From: Latrodectus hesperus
Taxonomy: Eukaryota > Arthropoda > Arachnida > Araneae > Theridiidae
NCBI GenBank assembly: GCA_037975125.1
Contig: CM075853.1
Location: 52,210,458-52,274,457, forward strand
Length of the DNA: 64,000 nucleotides
Direction of reading: 5' to 3'
The notes below the pieces were generated by a model that was given only the letters and a program-made list of their open reading frames with translations, was not told where the DNA came from and did not search any database. Of this stretch, positions 51,970 through 63,960 are shown in pieces (position 1 is the first letter of the stretch; every line of letters starts with the position of its first letter). A program made the position numbers and the translations under genes.

Positions 51970-54820
51970 CTTTTAAGCTTATTAAGGAATGAATGATACT
52001 AAAGCATCACTCCCAATCACTAATAATGACATCCAGCGTTTACCTAACAAATCTGATTATGGATTTTATCAAGACGACTTTACTGCATTTTCACTACTCT
52101 TTTTATGTAAAGTCTTCAATGATTATGATAAATATGAGCGAATGCTTTAAAAATATTATCCAAAATGAATTAGTGTGCATTTGAAAATATTTATTTCTTA
52201 AGCAAACTCGATAGTTTTTAAAATAAAGAGTTTTTAGATAAAAGAAATTCACAAATACTATCGAGGATATTCGATAGTAAAAGCCAATAAGTTCAATTTT
52301 AAATTTCTGCTTCAAGCTCATTAAATAAAATGCATTCCACTTTACCTGTACAAACAGTTCTTTCAAAAGTTGTCGAACCAAGATTAATTAGTCATTACCA
52401 TAATAGATAAATACAGTTTTAAGAAATTATATCCAAACAGAGTAAAATATGGTCATAGTAGGTTAAATTGCAACTAAATAACTAACTTTATTTTTCGAAG
52501 TGCTGTTCCGTTGCTACTTTAAAAAGTAACTCATCTGAAAGAAATAAGACTAATCTCAAAAGAGGAATTCACAATGGAAAAAAAAAAATGAATATAAAAA
52601 GAAATAAAAGAATCCTCTTTTTTAAAAACTTTTACAAGTGTGTGAAGTTTTGTGAAAGACTGATCACAAAGTAAATATTAATAAGTATAACAAAAGCTTT
52701 CTTGCTTTATTTTTGTCGAAAAACAAACGAAAAAACTTATTGAAAAATTTTAAAAAGCTTGCAGACGCAAATCGTTCCATACAAATTATTTATAAGTCGA
52801 GACAATGTTCTTAAGATAAGAGATTTCAAGCAAAATCTTCTTTACTTCTAAGGTCTTACCTGTGTTTAATGAGAGTTACATTCGAAGAATTTGTTATTAT
52901 TTAACCTACCTTTTTGTCTTACACTATCAGGTTATTATATCCAGGGATATATCTCAATAAAGTATGGTTTATCATCCATAAAATAAGTTATACTTAGTTA
53001 AAGCGACGTGACATGATGTCCAAAGCACTCCGAATAATGAAGAACAGATGACCATTTTCGAGGATAAAATCAAAATATTGTAAATCACAATATACAATCA
53101 GATGAGATAAGTAATTCCAGTTCTTAAATATAATTTGCGGCGGCAGCACTCCTTTCACGACAAATGCATTACGTATTAAGTGCATATTGGTCATCATGTG
53201 TAGATAAAAGAATTAAAGATCTTATATTTTCCTTATTACCAATATCAAGCAATATTAAAGGCATGCAAAGCAAAATCTAGGTATAAATACAATGTGAAGT
53301 TCAAAATTAAATGCAACTGCTTAGAAATTAAGATGAAGAATGGTATCGTTTATTGAGTAACCTTCTGTCAAAAGAAGACACAAATTAAATATATAAAATT
53401 AATAAGATCATATGATCCTTAATAAATGATTGAATAAGTATATCATGAAGACTCTTACTTATTAAGACCAATTGACCACGTTTCCCAATATTTAGCCATC
53501 ATCTTTCGTTTTATTTGTTTCTGTTCTATTTGGAACGTGACTATATATAAAGTTAAGTTTTTCATAATCACTAGTTACCTTAAAGAGCTTTTTTTATTAT
53601 TCTTGCAACAGATATAGATGAACATAATCCATACATAAATTCTAATAAAACTGCGGACTAAGTTACGAATAGTTTTCCTTTAAATCAGAAAAAAAAAATC
53701 AATTATGCAGTTTTACATTTACAAATATATATTTTTATATTTACTTAAAACAACGATTCGATTAAAATTAAATAAAAATTTAAATTCTGATAACTTTTCA
53801 ACATAAAATATAGTTTACAATAGAAATAATTTTACAGTCATTAATCCTGCTTTGATTAATTTTTATATGGGAGAGTATTTCTTTAAGAAATGGCACAATT
53901 ACATTAAAATGTAATTATACATATAAAATATATATACTTTCTTTCAAATTACTATAGTAATAGTTAAACGTTTTATTTGAACAATAATTTATATTTTTAA
54001 TTATTTTCCAGCTTTTAAATCAACTGCGTTCTTGGTTCTTAACACAATATTTAGAAAAGAACATTCTTTTGTACCAAAATCAAGCATTTTCAAAGCCGTG
54101 CCATTGTTTATGAATATATATATTCTTTATACAGACAAGAGCTGTGAAAAGCGTAAGGTTATATTCAGCGCTGCATAAATAGTTTAAATTTAATTCGTTC
54201 ATTTTGAGTTTTTATTTATTTTTTGTGAGCTTATTTATATCAACGCATGTTATAAAATTAAAATACTAAATATAATCAATACTAATTAATAATTTTTGAT
54301 TCTTAATTACATAACTAAGCTTAAAATCTTTATCCTTATAAAAATTCTAATGATCATTTAATTTTAGCCAAAACTGGATATTATTTCAAAATAAAAGCAA
54401 TAAGTAAATAAATTAAGTGAGTAGAAGGATCTGAAGCTCTTGACTTTTCAAATAATATTTCGTTTAAATGGATTTCGATACTGGCAAATTTATTATATGA
54501 GCAATGTTAAATGATCGACTATTATCTTTTACTTTAAAAAATTTCATATTTTTTAAGTTAAAAGATCAATTCAGATCAACATGGAAAAATCTTCAGATAA
54601 AATTTTGCGTAATTTTCTTATCCCGCACCATGTGAGAAAGAAAAAAAGATTTCTAGCAAATTCGAAGAAGCCATAACAGTCTATATACATAGTTATTTCT
54701 TCCTGTAATTATTACTTTTCGATAACAAAAATGTCATTACCTCTCAGTATTCATATCTCCTAAATTATGTAACCGAATTAATGAATCAAAGCAAATATTA
54801 TTAACAGAACTAAAAATCAT
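51970..54820. other. AT-rich stretch with a small hairpin
   Basis: TACTATCGA-GGATAT-TCGATAGTA at 52257-52280 is a perfect 9-bp-arm hairpin. Frames at 51993-52184, 52103-52381 (minus) and 52994-53197 (minus) show no motif. Confidence 0.5.
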
Positions 54821-54829
54821 TTCTTAGCT

Positions 54830-55265
54830 ATTCAATTTATGCGATGCTCGTGCGCAACAATTCTCAAGCAGCCGCTTTCGATACTGGCGAGGGAATTGGC
54901 GCTGCTTAAAACAGATCCCACCTTTTCGCTGTTTTATATTCAGTGATGATGGCCAAAGCAATTTATTTTATCTTTTTAAACTTGTCTCCAGAGTCTCTTA
55001 GGCGAACAACAAGAAACGCACTCAAGAAAATGATATCGTTGGTAAACAAAGCGAAAGAATGGCACGCAAAAGGGATATTTTCTTACCAAAAGTTTTTTAT
55101 TTTTTTACCCCTCGCGATGTTTTATTTTGTGCCAGTTTTCTTGAAACGATGCAGTTTCATTATATGGTTTACATTCCAAACTGTAATGGTCATGCTTGTT
55201 TTCATAAATTGGTACTTTAGATATAATATGGGATGTTTTATATTTCAGCTATATTTTCAATAAAT
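54830..55265 (+). other. Small G+C-richer island followed by an unrecognised 106-codon frame
   Basis: The island at 54840-54930 contains GCGATGCTCGTGCGC and GATACTGGCGAGGGAATTGG. A frame with tandem ATG starts at 54943 runs to 55263. Its first 45 residues include SPESLRRTTRNALKKM and the rest is hydrophobic and aromatic, which AT-rich non-coding DNA also produces. No family is recognised and no promoter or splice evidence is decisive. Confidence 0.15.
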
Positions 55266-55269
55266 CGCA

Positions 55270-56150
55270 GGAAAAAAAAAATTAGGAAAACACATTTATT
55301 ATTTTGAATATTTTTTATAATATATTTACATAGAAATAAAATTATTTTTCTAAGCTTCCCTTACAATATTTTAAACATATTTGATTAAAACCTTCTCTAA
55401 TTTTACAATAATTATTTTTCTCTTTATATCATGTTTATTGGCTGATGTTTTTCGTTACATTATCAAACTCGGATAAAATATACAACATACAAGAACAGGA
55501 TACACACCCCCAGATATAATATACAAAAGCAGGCTTCAAAAGAGGGAAAATGTTTACATTTACACTATAATTTATCACAGTCACAACATTTTTTTCTAGC
55601 TTTACAACATTAATAACCATCACTACTAACATCGTTATTATATTAAATAAAACAATTAAGAAAAATGAAAAAATAAGAAAATTTTTGAAAGAAGAAAAGG
55701 AGAAAAAACTGACAATCGCTGCATGTACGTTAAAAAAAGTTAACAAATAATTTACAATAAATAAAAATTAAAAGTTTTCAGTAATGAACAGACATAAAAA
55801 TGAATATTTTATCAACAGGTGTTCTAAAGCAAAACTGCTTCATCGCTAAATTATCAAGTCAAATGACATTTGTCATTTTACTTGACGGAGGTAAAAAAAA
55901 CGCTATTTTAAAAGTAATGTTTTAATTGTGGTTTATTAGAAAAAAAAATAGGACGAGCCTTCTGAAGATAGTTATAAATATTACTAAAAATTTGCTCTAA
56001 TTAGAAAATGAAAATATATACACTAATACCTTTATGTATTGCTATCATTTAATTTCCATTTAAGAATTAAATTCCATAACTCAAATAAAATTTAAAAGGA
56101 AATTAAATTTTTTATTTAAAAATAAACTTATGAAATCTTTTATATCCAAA
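55270..56150. other. AT-rich stretch with a 32-bp palindrome
   Basis: Apart from the palindrome at 55854-55885, nothing is recognised. The minus frame at 55435-55746 is Val/Ile/Phe-rich with no motif. Confidence 0.5.
55854..55885. repeat. 32-bp hairpin, 15-bp arms
   Basis: TCAAGTCAAATGACA pairs with TGTCATTTTACTTGA across a 2-base centre, with one mismatch. It contains ATGACA-TT-TGTCAT. It may be a binding site for a dimer or a chance palindrome. Confidence 0.85.
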
Positions 56151-56164
56151 TGATTTAGCTAAAA

Positions 56165-57131
56165 AACCTTATATAATGTGTATACAGCCACGTACAGCCA
56201 CACAAGGGATCGTACAGCCACGTCACGAACCCTGAGTCGAGAAATGGAGTCATTTGCAAGGCAACAAGTTTCTGCTCGAACAATTCGACGACGTTTGCAG
56301 CAGTGTGGATTGTCTGCACGGCGATCATGGCTTCGGCTACCATTGACGCTGCGTCACAGACAGGAGCGCCTTCAATGGTGTGATTAGCGACGAACCTGGA
56401 CGCGGGAATGGCATCATGTCATCTTTACAGATGAACCTCGGTTCTGTAAACAGGACCATGATGGCCGCATCCGTGTTTGGAGGCATCGTGGAGAACGCGC
56501 ATTGCCAGCTTGCATTGGACATCGCCATACTGGCGCATCTGCAGAAGTGATGGTATGGGGTGTCATTGCATACACGTCTCGATCACCTCTTATTCGCATT
56601 ACCGGCACTTTGAACAGCAACCGTTACATTTCCGATTTGTTAAGGCCCGTGGCTCTGCCCTATCTTCGAGGCCTCCCTAATGTTTTGTTTCAATAGGATA
56701 ATGCACGACTGCATGTTGCCCGTACTGTTCTGAACTTCTTTGATACAGAACAGGTTCGACTGTTACCCTGGCCAGCACGTTCTCCTGATCTGCCACCAAT
56801 TGAGAACGTGTGGTCAATGGTTGCCGAGCGATTGGCACGCCATCACTCACCATCCACTATTGTCGATGAACTGTGGCATAGTGTTGAAGCTGCATGGACT
56901 GAGATCCCCGTACATGCCATACAATTTGTGTTTGACTTTATGCCTAGGCGGATAAATGCTGTTATTGCAGCCAGAGGTGGCTGCTCTGGGTACTGATTTC
57001 TCAAGATCTATACATCCTAATTTCCTGTAAATCTAAACACTTGTTCTTTCCTCAATAATGTATGTGTCCAATAAATATCGTTCTGTTATTTGCATTCCTT
57101 CTTGGTGTAGCAATTTTAATGTCCAGTAGTG
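56165..57131 (+). mobile_element. Tc1-family DNA transposon, 5'-truncated, right end intact
   Basis: A single reading frame (56178-56996) is followed by an AATAAA signal at 57070-57075 and a right terminus. The complement of that terminus begins CACTACTGGACATTAAAATT, next to a TA at 57132-57133. No matching left terminus is visible before 56165, and the N-terminal half of the DNA-binding region is gone. At the broken 5' junction the word CGTACAGCCAC or close variants occurs three times, possibly a scar of the truncation. An inverted, older relative lies at 61.49-62.68 kb. Confidence 0.9.
56178..56996 (+). pseudogene. Tc1-like DD34E transposase, two stops, N-terminus missing
   Basis: The enzyme would cut and paste its own element at TA sites. 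Visible blocks in order: RDRTATSRTLSREMESF and VSARTIRRRLQQCG (end of the helix-turn-helix DNA-binding region); HHVIFTDEPRF with the first catalytic Asp (56430-56432); RIRVWRHRGERALPACI; VMVWGVIAY; DNARLHVARTV with the second Asp (56697-56699); and LPWPARSPDLPPIENVW with the catalytic Glu (56802-56804). Thirty-four residues separate the second Asp from the Glu, the DD34E pattern. The end is MPRRINAVIAARGGCSGY and TGA at 56994. Two in-frame TAGs (56385-56387 and 56694-56696, the latter just before the second Asp) stand where Gln-type codons are likely. No frameshift is seen, so it is relatively recent. Confidence 0.92.
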
Positions 57132-57139
57132 TATAATAA

Positions 57140-58870
57140 TTTAAATAAACGCTTATAATATTTATATTTAATTTCAAAGTATTGAAAATATGCTTATATA
57201 TATTAAATATGATACTTCGAAGGATTTACTAATATGGGAGTGATTTTAAGAATAATATTTTTTTGATAAAATATTCATTCAGCTTTTATTCACAGCATAA
57301 GAAAATTGATACATATAATTTGCATTGATAACAGAGCAAATTTAAAAAGGAATGCAAAGTGGTTAAGAAAATTAACCATTACTTGTAGCTGCAATTAAGT
57401 TTTGTACATTTAAATAACAGAGAGAAAAGAACTTCAAATTTTAATAAAAACAAATGAGGTAATTTTTATATTTATTTATGGTATTTAATATAAACAAATA
57501 TGGTAACAGTTCATAGTGACAAAATTTCAGAAGAAACTTTTCATCCGTCGGAACCTCGCTCGTTATTATAAGAATATATTTAGGCTAGTTCTTAATCAGC
57601 AGAGCACATTTCTCATCGTAACCTATGTTATTGGGATGTATTATCAAAATTGCATCCCAGACTATTGCGCATGGTTCATGTTACAGCAAACATGTGGTAT
57701 AAAATACACATATATTCAGAGGCTGCTTTTTTATCACCATTTGTACAAATAAATAAGATTTCGAACATCTCTAACACATCTAAAATAATATAATCTCTCG
57801 TTTACTCACTATCTTATTCGATTACATCTAATTTTACAAGTACTGGAAAATATCTTAAAATGTGCCGTAAAAATGTTTACTAATTTTGAAAAATATATGA
57901 TCGCTAATTGAAATAAAAATAAATAAAGTACTCCATTTCTTTCTAGAAAATTTAACAGAGAAAAAAAATCTTCCTTTATTTACAAATGGAAATTTTAACA
58001 AATTGATTGCAAATGATTTATTAATTAAATTAAATTAAATTGAATTAAAAATTAGTAATTAAATGAAAGTGGGTAATCTAACAAATTGCAAACTGCTATG
58101 AAATTTGCGAAGATGGTAACCATCCAAGATTAACTTCTATGAAGTAAAATTATTTTTTATTAATTATATGTCAAATATTTCAATTGTTTTAATGTTCTAT
58201 AATTATATAACATTTACTAACATTGATTGTAGGACCACCCACTTAAATAAAGCTCTTTGATTTACGCCTTACGTGTGGTTCCGACTGCAAACACCATTTC
58301 CATAAACAGAGAATAAAAATAATAAAATATTCGAAACAAAACTTCCAAGGGTTCCAAGACAAATTTTTTTTCCAATCCTAACAACGAATCTGAGTGGCCC
58401 TGACTGGTTATACTGAGTTGCTCATCTGTAATATTAATTACTTTCTGTGTATATGATTGAAAAATTGCGAAAACTTTAACAGCTATACAAAGTAAAACTA
58501 ACACATCGATTTCCTTCTACATTAAAAAAAGACTTTATATCAAATTACTTAAAAACGATGATAAATCCGAACACATATCATTAATTGTGAAACAGAAAAA
58601 CATAGGCACAAGATAAAATATTTAATTCATAATGAAAAACACAATATCAATAATTTAAGCTTACAACATAAAATAAGTCTTACCTAATATTATGCATATA
58701 CAGCTTCATAAAATAAAATCAGATATCTGCATAAAATTCTAAATTTTAAGGCACACAATTTCAAATTATGTCAAATATAATAATGATTCCTTGAAAAAAA
58801 TTTTTTAAAGGAAAAGATAACGTCCTAGGTTTCCTGCTTTTTAATGCAACGATCCAATATAAACAAGTTT
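57140..58870. other. AT-rich stretch, nothing recognised
   Basis: Frames at 57516-57752 (plus) and 58262-58504 (minus) are 78-80 codons with no family motif. A TTAAATTAAATTAAATTGAA simple patch lies near 58025. Confidence 0.5.
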
Positions 58871-58879
58871 TTCCCCTCC

Positions 58880-59260
58880 AAATTGTACTACTATGAATAG
58901 GGCAAAATTAAAAACAGAAGCGTTTAGGAAACCATTTCCTCTATCGGAGCATGATCAAAACAATATCTGATTTCCCACAGTCATCTCTAATCAGAGCGGG
59001 AACTGCATGCGGAGGGGTCATTAATACACGGCGCAACCGCCATGTTTTCAGTTTTCCGACGGATCATTTATCTTGGTCATCTGTCATGCGCCATCCATTT
59101 TTATTTCGCCCCATCCCGGGATCAAGCCGTGGCTGTGCCTCATTAGTGATGATGTGTCCGTGCTTGTTTTCGGCTGGTGGCGAGGGAGAAATCATATCTT
59201 CATCTATTCCCTCCCTCCCCTCGAACAGACACTGTCCCCCCCCTTCCAGAAATATTTTGT
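58880..59260. promoter_or_regulatory. G+C-richer island, candidate conserved non-coding element
   Basis: One of the most G+C-rich patches in the window. It includes GGCGCAACCGCCATG near 59029, CATCCCGGGATCAAGCC near 59113 (with CCCGGG), TCATTAATACAC and CTCATTAGTGATGATG. A 103-codon plus frame (58951-59262) overlaps a second open frame and reads like translated non-coding DNA. Confidence 0.35.
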
Positions 59261-59454
59261 GAATTATTTCATTTAGAATTTCATCCCTTATTTTTTGACT
59301 TGTGTGCAGTAAAATGAATGATTGAAGAATTGGGAAATAAGACCGATAGTAATCAATAGTAAAGAAAGTGACTCCTATAACAGAATAAACACAATATAAA
59401 ACTGTGTTATTATCATTTCAAAGAGCATTACAAACAAATTGGTTTAAAGATTTT

Positions 59455-59750
59455 CCATGGCCTAGTGATAGGAAACCAGTCTTCGGAGCATAAAGTCTTG
59501 AGTTCAATCTTAACTACTGTTGAAAAACGGTAAATGGATGTTGTGCTTCTGTTTTTAGCCTACATATGCTGTTTTTAGGATACATGGTGGGTGCTTCGGA
59601 GTTTTCCAGGATACTCCTTGAGATACGTGAATATGCCCCATTATATCGATCTATAGCTCCAGGAATGTAATACGCGGTGAATATTAAAATGCCTGACAAC
59701 GGGATTTGGTCATCTGGCAGACCACTAAACATTGCCAATGCTTGACATTT
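59455..59750 (+). mobile_element. SINE-like repeat, family C copy 2
   Basis: The head has TGGCCTAGTGATAGGAAACC followed by GAGTTCAATCTTAAC (tRNA A- and B-box-like). ACTGTTGAAAAACGGTAAAT then GGATGTTGTGCTTC and GGAGTTTTCCAGGATACTCC continue the match to the 8.0-kb copy. It also holds an internal direct repeat CTGTTTTTAG (about 59550 and 59570). No coding capacity. Confidence 0.6.
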
Positions 59751-59759
59751 TGAAACAAA

Positions 59760-60135
59760 TTTTCTTTTTGATCATCTTAAAAAAAAATCATTAAGAAACG
59801 TCAGAAACTAAGTATATTGAGTGAAAATATAGGTTTTTAAAATACTGAAATACAAGAAAGAAACAAAAATGAAAATGAACAAAAATTTATATTCATCTCA
59901 TTATTAACTAGAAATGTTAGGAGTTCAGTAAATCAGATTTGATACTCAACGATGTACTGTGTCAAAGGAAACCTTTGCAACAGTCAGAATAAATATAAAT
60001 TTATCATTCTGCCTGCTATGGAGATTAATCTTAGTGGAATTCTTTGCAAAAGTGAATCTATACATAAAAGAGCATGACCTCAGTGTTTTATTCATAGGCA
60101 ACATGTCCCAAGTACAATGATCTTCGATTGATCTG
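59760..60135. other. AT-rich stretch, nothing recognised
   Basis: No feature visible between the two SINE copies. Confidence 0.5.
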
Positions 60136-60140
60136 TCATT

Positions 60141-60275
60141 CGCTTTACTGTCGTTATTTTACGAAAGAGCTAATTACATTAGTTCATACAGTTAAATTGG
60201 ATTCCATTGATTCACTGTAAATACCTAAGCACAGAGTAGGAGTCGAATTCACGAACTGTTGAATCGAGAAATACA
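60141..60275 (-). mobile_element. tRNA-derived SINE, family A copy
   Basis: On the minus strand it reads TCGATTCAACAGTTCGTGAA, TTCGACTCC (decayed B box), GTATTTACAGTGAATC, AATTTAACTGTA, TAATTAGCTCTT and finally AACGACAGTAAAGCG. Each aligns in order with the 6.4-kb copy (for example TTCAACAGTTAGTGG, TTTAAACCGTAA, TAATTAGCCCT, ATGACTGTTGAGCG). The A-box side is not clear. Confidence 0.65.
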
Positions 60276-60299
60276 TTAAACTATAATATTTCCATTCAT

Positions 60300-61170
60300 T
60301 TTAAAAGGAAAAGAAAAGCATACAAAAATATACAGTGAAATAGAAAGTTGATAAAGCAAAATTTAAATGATTAAAAATAGAAAAAATTTTTTTTTGTAAA
60401 ATTTTTCACTCTGGTTAATGTAATTTATGTTTTAAATAAATATTTTAAATTTTTGTAAAAATTATCTAAAGTTATCGATTAATTTCGTATTGATAAAACT
60501 TGTAACAAAACAAGATAACAAAAACAAAACAATTTTTAAAGGAACGGGTGAAAAAAATTCTAATAATTTATTTGATATTTTATGCTCACCTAAAATCAAA
60601 CGAAGACATGTTAAAAATGACGTTTTATATTAGCATGAATTAAAAAATATATATATAAAATTAATATATAAGTATCAAAGGTTAAGAATATATATTTGGA
60701 AAAAAATAAATAAAAAAAATAAAATAGAGAAAATAAATAACACAAAATGGTTTACGGAAAATAAAATAAAAATAAATCTGCATAATTCATTCGTGTCTAA
60801 AACAGCAGATGGCACCACAATCGAAATATTATTTAAAGGAAACTTTATTAAGTAACATTGAATAAATATAATTTTAATTAACACAATGAAAATAATTATG
60901 ATGTTATCAAAGCTAACATTATGAAAGAGATATTTTTCCAATACTTTCTAACTTTTAGTTTAAAATCTTTTTCATTGTTCGTCAGCAATTATTTTGATCA
61001 AGGACACAACATGTCATCGCATTTCAGAGAAACGTGCATTTCTATATTGTGTACTAATTTTTCAAAACTGTTAAGTTTTTATGCAGTCATTTATAAAAAT
61101 CACTTAAATATTGAGTATTCATAATATTTAGTATGCATTTAGTGAATGTGTTATAGTTGGTGTAAAAATG
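60300..61170. other. AT-rich stretch, nothing recognised
   Basis: Two overlapping frames (60675-60941 minus, 60921-61124 plus) are Phe/Ile-rich or short, with no motif. Confidence 0.5.
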
Positions 61171-61178
61171 TTGTTATA

Positions 61179-61304
<126 letters not shown>

Positions 61305-61492
61305 CTAGTTGCAATTGCATTAAATTTATAAAAATTATATAAATTCTTAAGCATATATGACCGTGGAATGGGTTGTTTGCTACACTTTTACTATTATTCA
61401 AAAATAAGAAATAATTTATGCTATATAGCTTTTACTTATATGTAACTATAAATAACGTCTTTTAATTTCAGCATTAAAGTTCATTAAAAATA

Positions 61493-62682
61493 ACACATTT
61501 GGAAAATAAAAATTGCAACACCAAAACGAAATACCAATAACAAAATGATACTTTTTGAACAGAAACTTCGTATCAAAAAAAGTAATTAAATTTTCTCGAA
61601 ATTTGGAAACATAGATCATGAAAAAGCAATGTCCAGAACAATCATTCTGGCAGCCAAACAGCACTTATATGCTTGGACATTTATTTAAAAAGAAATAGGA
61701 CATGTAAACGGATACTGCTGCTTATAAAGCATCAATATAATGTCAATTCCTCTATTGTAGTGACTGGTGCAAAGTGATGAGCCAGTTGCTCGATATACGG
61801 TTAACCATAGTTTTGTATAAGTTAGTAATCTGAGAACATGTGGGTAAGTATTAAAATAGAATAGTTTTTATATCAAGGAATCTGTAGAACATTGGCATTA
61901 TGCAGTTGTACATTAGCCGTGTGTTGTTACGCAGTTTACGAATAAAGGGTAGAACCGAGAACTGATAAAGGTATCAAATGGGATCCCACACACCATAATT
62001 CCAACAAATGGATGTGAATGCAAATTGGCAATGAGCGATCTCCATATGTCTCCAAACACGAATACAAATATACATAATTCAGACAACGGTTTTGTTTTAC
62101 AGTCCTGAAATTTATCTGTAAAACGATGACGACATTGTGTTGAGAATCAAGGTTGACCATATCATTGAAAAGAACCTTGTATATGAATTAGCGTCATGGG
62201 TAACTGAAATGATGATCTTTGAGGTATCAGTTAATACTGCTGAAAAATTCGCAAATCGTTCGTGTGGACTTCCAAACGGCTCCAATTCTTGATTCAGAAC
62301 TTGTGACATAATTGTATATCTATTAGGGCTATTTTGTTAAGATTTACCTCTTTTCGACTGTTAGTGACAGCGGGCTGCTGAAATAATCAACAACGCCCCA
62401 TATGATCGTTCTGAAACCACGGATTCTATATTCTGTAGATTATCATGGTGTCTCGAGCAGTGCTAGCAGTAATAATGTGATGCGATAAGCCGCAATTTTG
62501 GAAAACTGCAATTCGATCTCTATGAAAATTAAAATCATGCTAGTAACATTTCTTTTTCTTACTTGAATCCCCAAAGCAATTTTTCATTCGTCAATAACGT
62601 TCAAATGCAATCTGTGTATGAGAAACTTTCCACAAAAGATTTCCATACCTTAAAAATATTTTTTTAATGTATTGTGGGTGTG
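61493..62682 (-). mobile_element. Decayed Tc1 element, same family as the 56-kb copy, inverted
   Basis: Read on the minus strand, LNQELEPFGSPHERF (near 62295-62251) matches LSREMESFARQQVSAR of the 56-kb copy. CIRVWRHMEIAHCQFAF (near 62065-62015) matches RIRVWRHRGERALPACI. Nucleotide order is conserved through the first-Asp region (TTTTACAGATAAATTTCAGG versus CTTTACAGATGAACCTCGG). The 3' terminus at 61494-61545 (AAAATTGCAACACCAAAACG then CCAATAACAAAATGATAC) matches the right terminus of the 56-kb copy. A weak left terminus (ACATTAAAAAAATA on the minus strand) is near 62660-62682, giving about 1.2 kb. Many stops and gaps; not functional. Confidence 0.7.
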
Positions 62683-62689
62683 TTACCAC

Positions 62690-62925
62690 CGCTTACTTTA
62701 TATGAATGTACTGAAAAGTTAACCATTAGTACATCATATCATCTTTTAGACGTATAAATTTCTCGTATGTAACAAATGAAATCTTAGTATAGTAATTTCA
62801 ATGGCAAGCAATGAACATTTACTTCCATATAGATAAAAATGAATACAACTAACATTATACCTTCAGTTTACGCTTTTGTCTGTTTCTATCACCAACTATT
62901 ATCTAAGATTTAAATTTTGTGCAGG
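62690..62925. other. AT-rich stretch, nothing recognised
   Basis: Short spacer between the Tc1 remnant and the next richer island; no feature seen. Confidence 0.4.
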
Positions 62926-62929
62926 AGTT

Positions 62930-63290
62930 ACACAGTGGGTGAAAAAATTATGCATGTGCATAGTACCACTGACACGCAGCAGGGAAGGTGGCGACATTTA
63001 AATTGGAATTCGCTGTCAACCACCAAGTGGAAAAAGTTGCCACAGCCCTTCAATCCTTAAGAAACAGATAGATCGACAATACCATGGGTATCAAGACAAA
63101 AGGAGGGTCGAACAGCTCAGCGTTCTGCTGGAGAGAGACATCTTGCAGATAAAAGGATAGCAGCTGTCACCACTTCGCCTTTTCTTCTTTCGACACTAAA
63201 AATCGAAATTTTTTTCCTCCTCCCAACGACACTGTCTTTGTTTCCGAAGAGGCTGAGTTCTCAAAGGGCGGAATAAAGAAACTGGCAATG
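62930..63290. promoter_or_regulatory. G+C-richer island, candidate conserved non-coding element
   Basis: Dense non-repetitive segment with CACTGACACGCAGCAGGG, GTCAACCACCAAGTGG and CAGCTCAGCGTTCTGCTGG. Contains ATGCATGTGCAT near 62951. No frame translates convincingly. Confidence 0.3.
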
Positions 63291-63299
63291 AAATAGAAC

Positions 63300-63800
63300 A
63301 GTCAGAATATTCAATTTATTCGAAATATATAGAAGGAAACTGAGGTTCTTCATCAGATTTTGAAAACTTCAACAAAATATAACTTTTACAACTTGGTGAA
63401 TCAATTTTAACTGATGATTGCAGTCTAATTTGTTTTTCCGAAAGCCTTTGAAACAATAAATGCAGTGAAGGAAATTGATTTTTGTGAATTGTAACTTTAA
63501 ATTGTTAAACATATCTGAGTATTTTTATCTATTGTGTAAATATTATGCTACATTTTTTTGTAATTTAATAAAAAGAGTCAAATACATATTTTGTCAGCTG
63601 AGAAATGTAAAATCTATTTTGAAGGAACTTATAGCTCCGTTACAGCAAACTTAAATACATTTGTTAAGGCGACTCTTGTAAAGATTTTTTAGGAAAAATA
63701 AATAATATATAGTAATACACTGTGTAAATTAATTATTTTCTCAAAAGATTTTTTTTAAAAACAAGTACCTCATATTTTAGATTTTTGTAGAACAATGAAA
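63300..63800. other. AT-rich stretch, nothing recognised
   Basis: No feature visible; a short (TA)n follows at about 63804-63820. Confidence 0.45.
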
Positions 63801-63960
63801 ATAGTATATATATATATATGTACTATTGTTGTCATGTGCCAGCTAGGATGGCATTATAGGGTGTGCGCTGCAGCACTTTTCCAACTGAACCATAATTAGG
63901 CGTGGAGTCCGACTTCCTCAGTACATATATACCATAGGCACCCATTCATAGAGTAGGCAA

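Noticed and set aside
55435..55746. 103-codon minus frame resembling a membrane protein
   Set aside because: Strings of Val/Ile/Phe are what AT-rich antisense DNA yields; no motif or start support.
58951..59262. 103-codon frame as a gene
   Set aside because: Overlaps another open frame in a G+C-rich patch; composition (Pro/Ser/Arg/Cys) looks like translated non-coding DNA.
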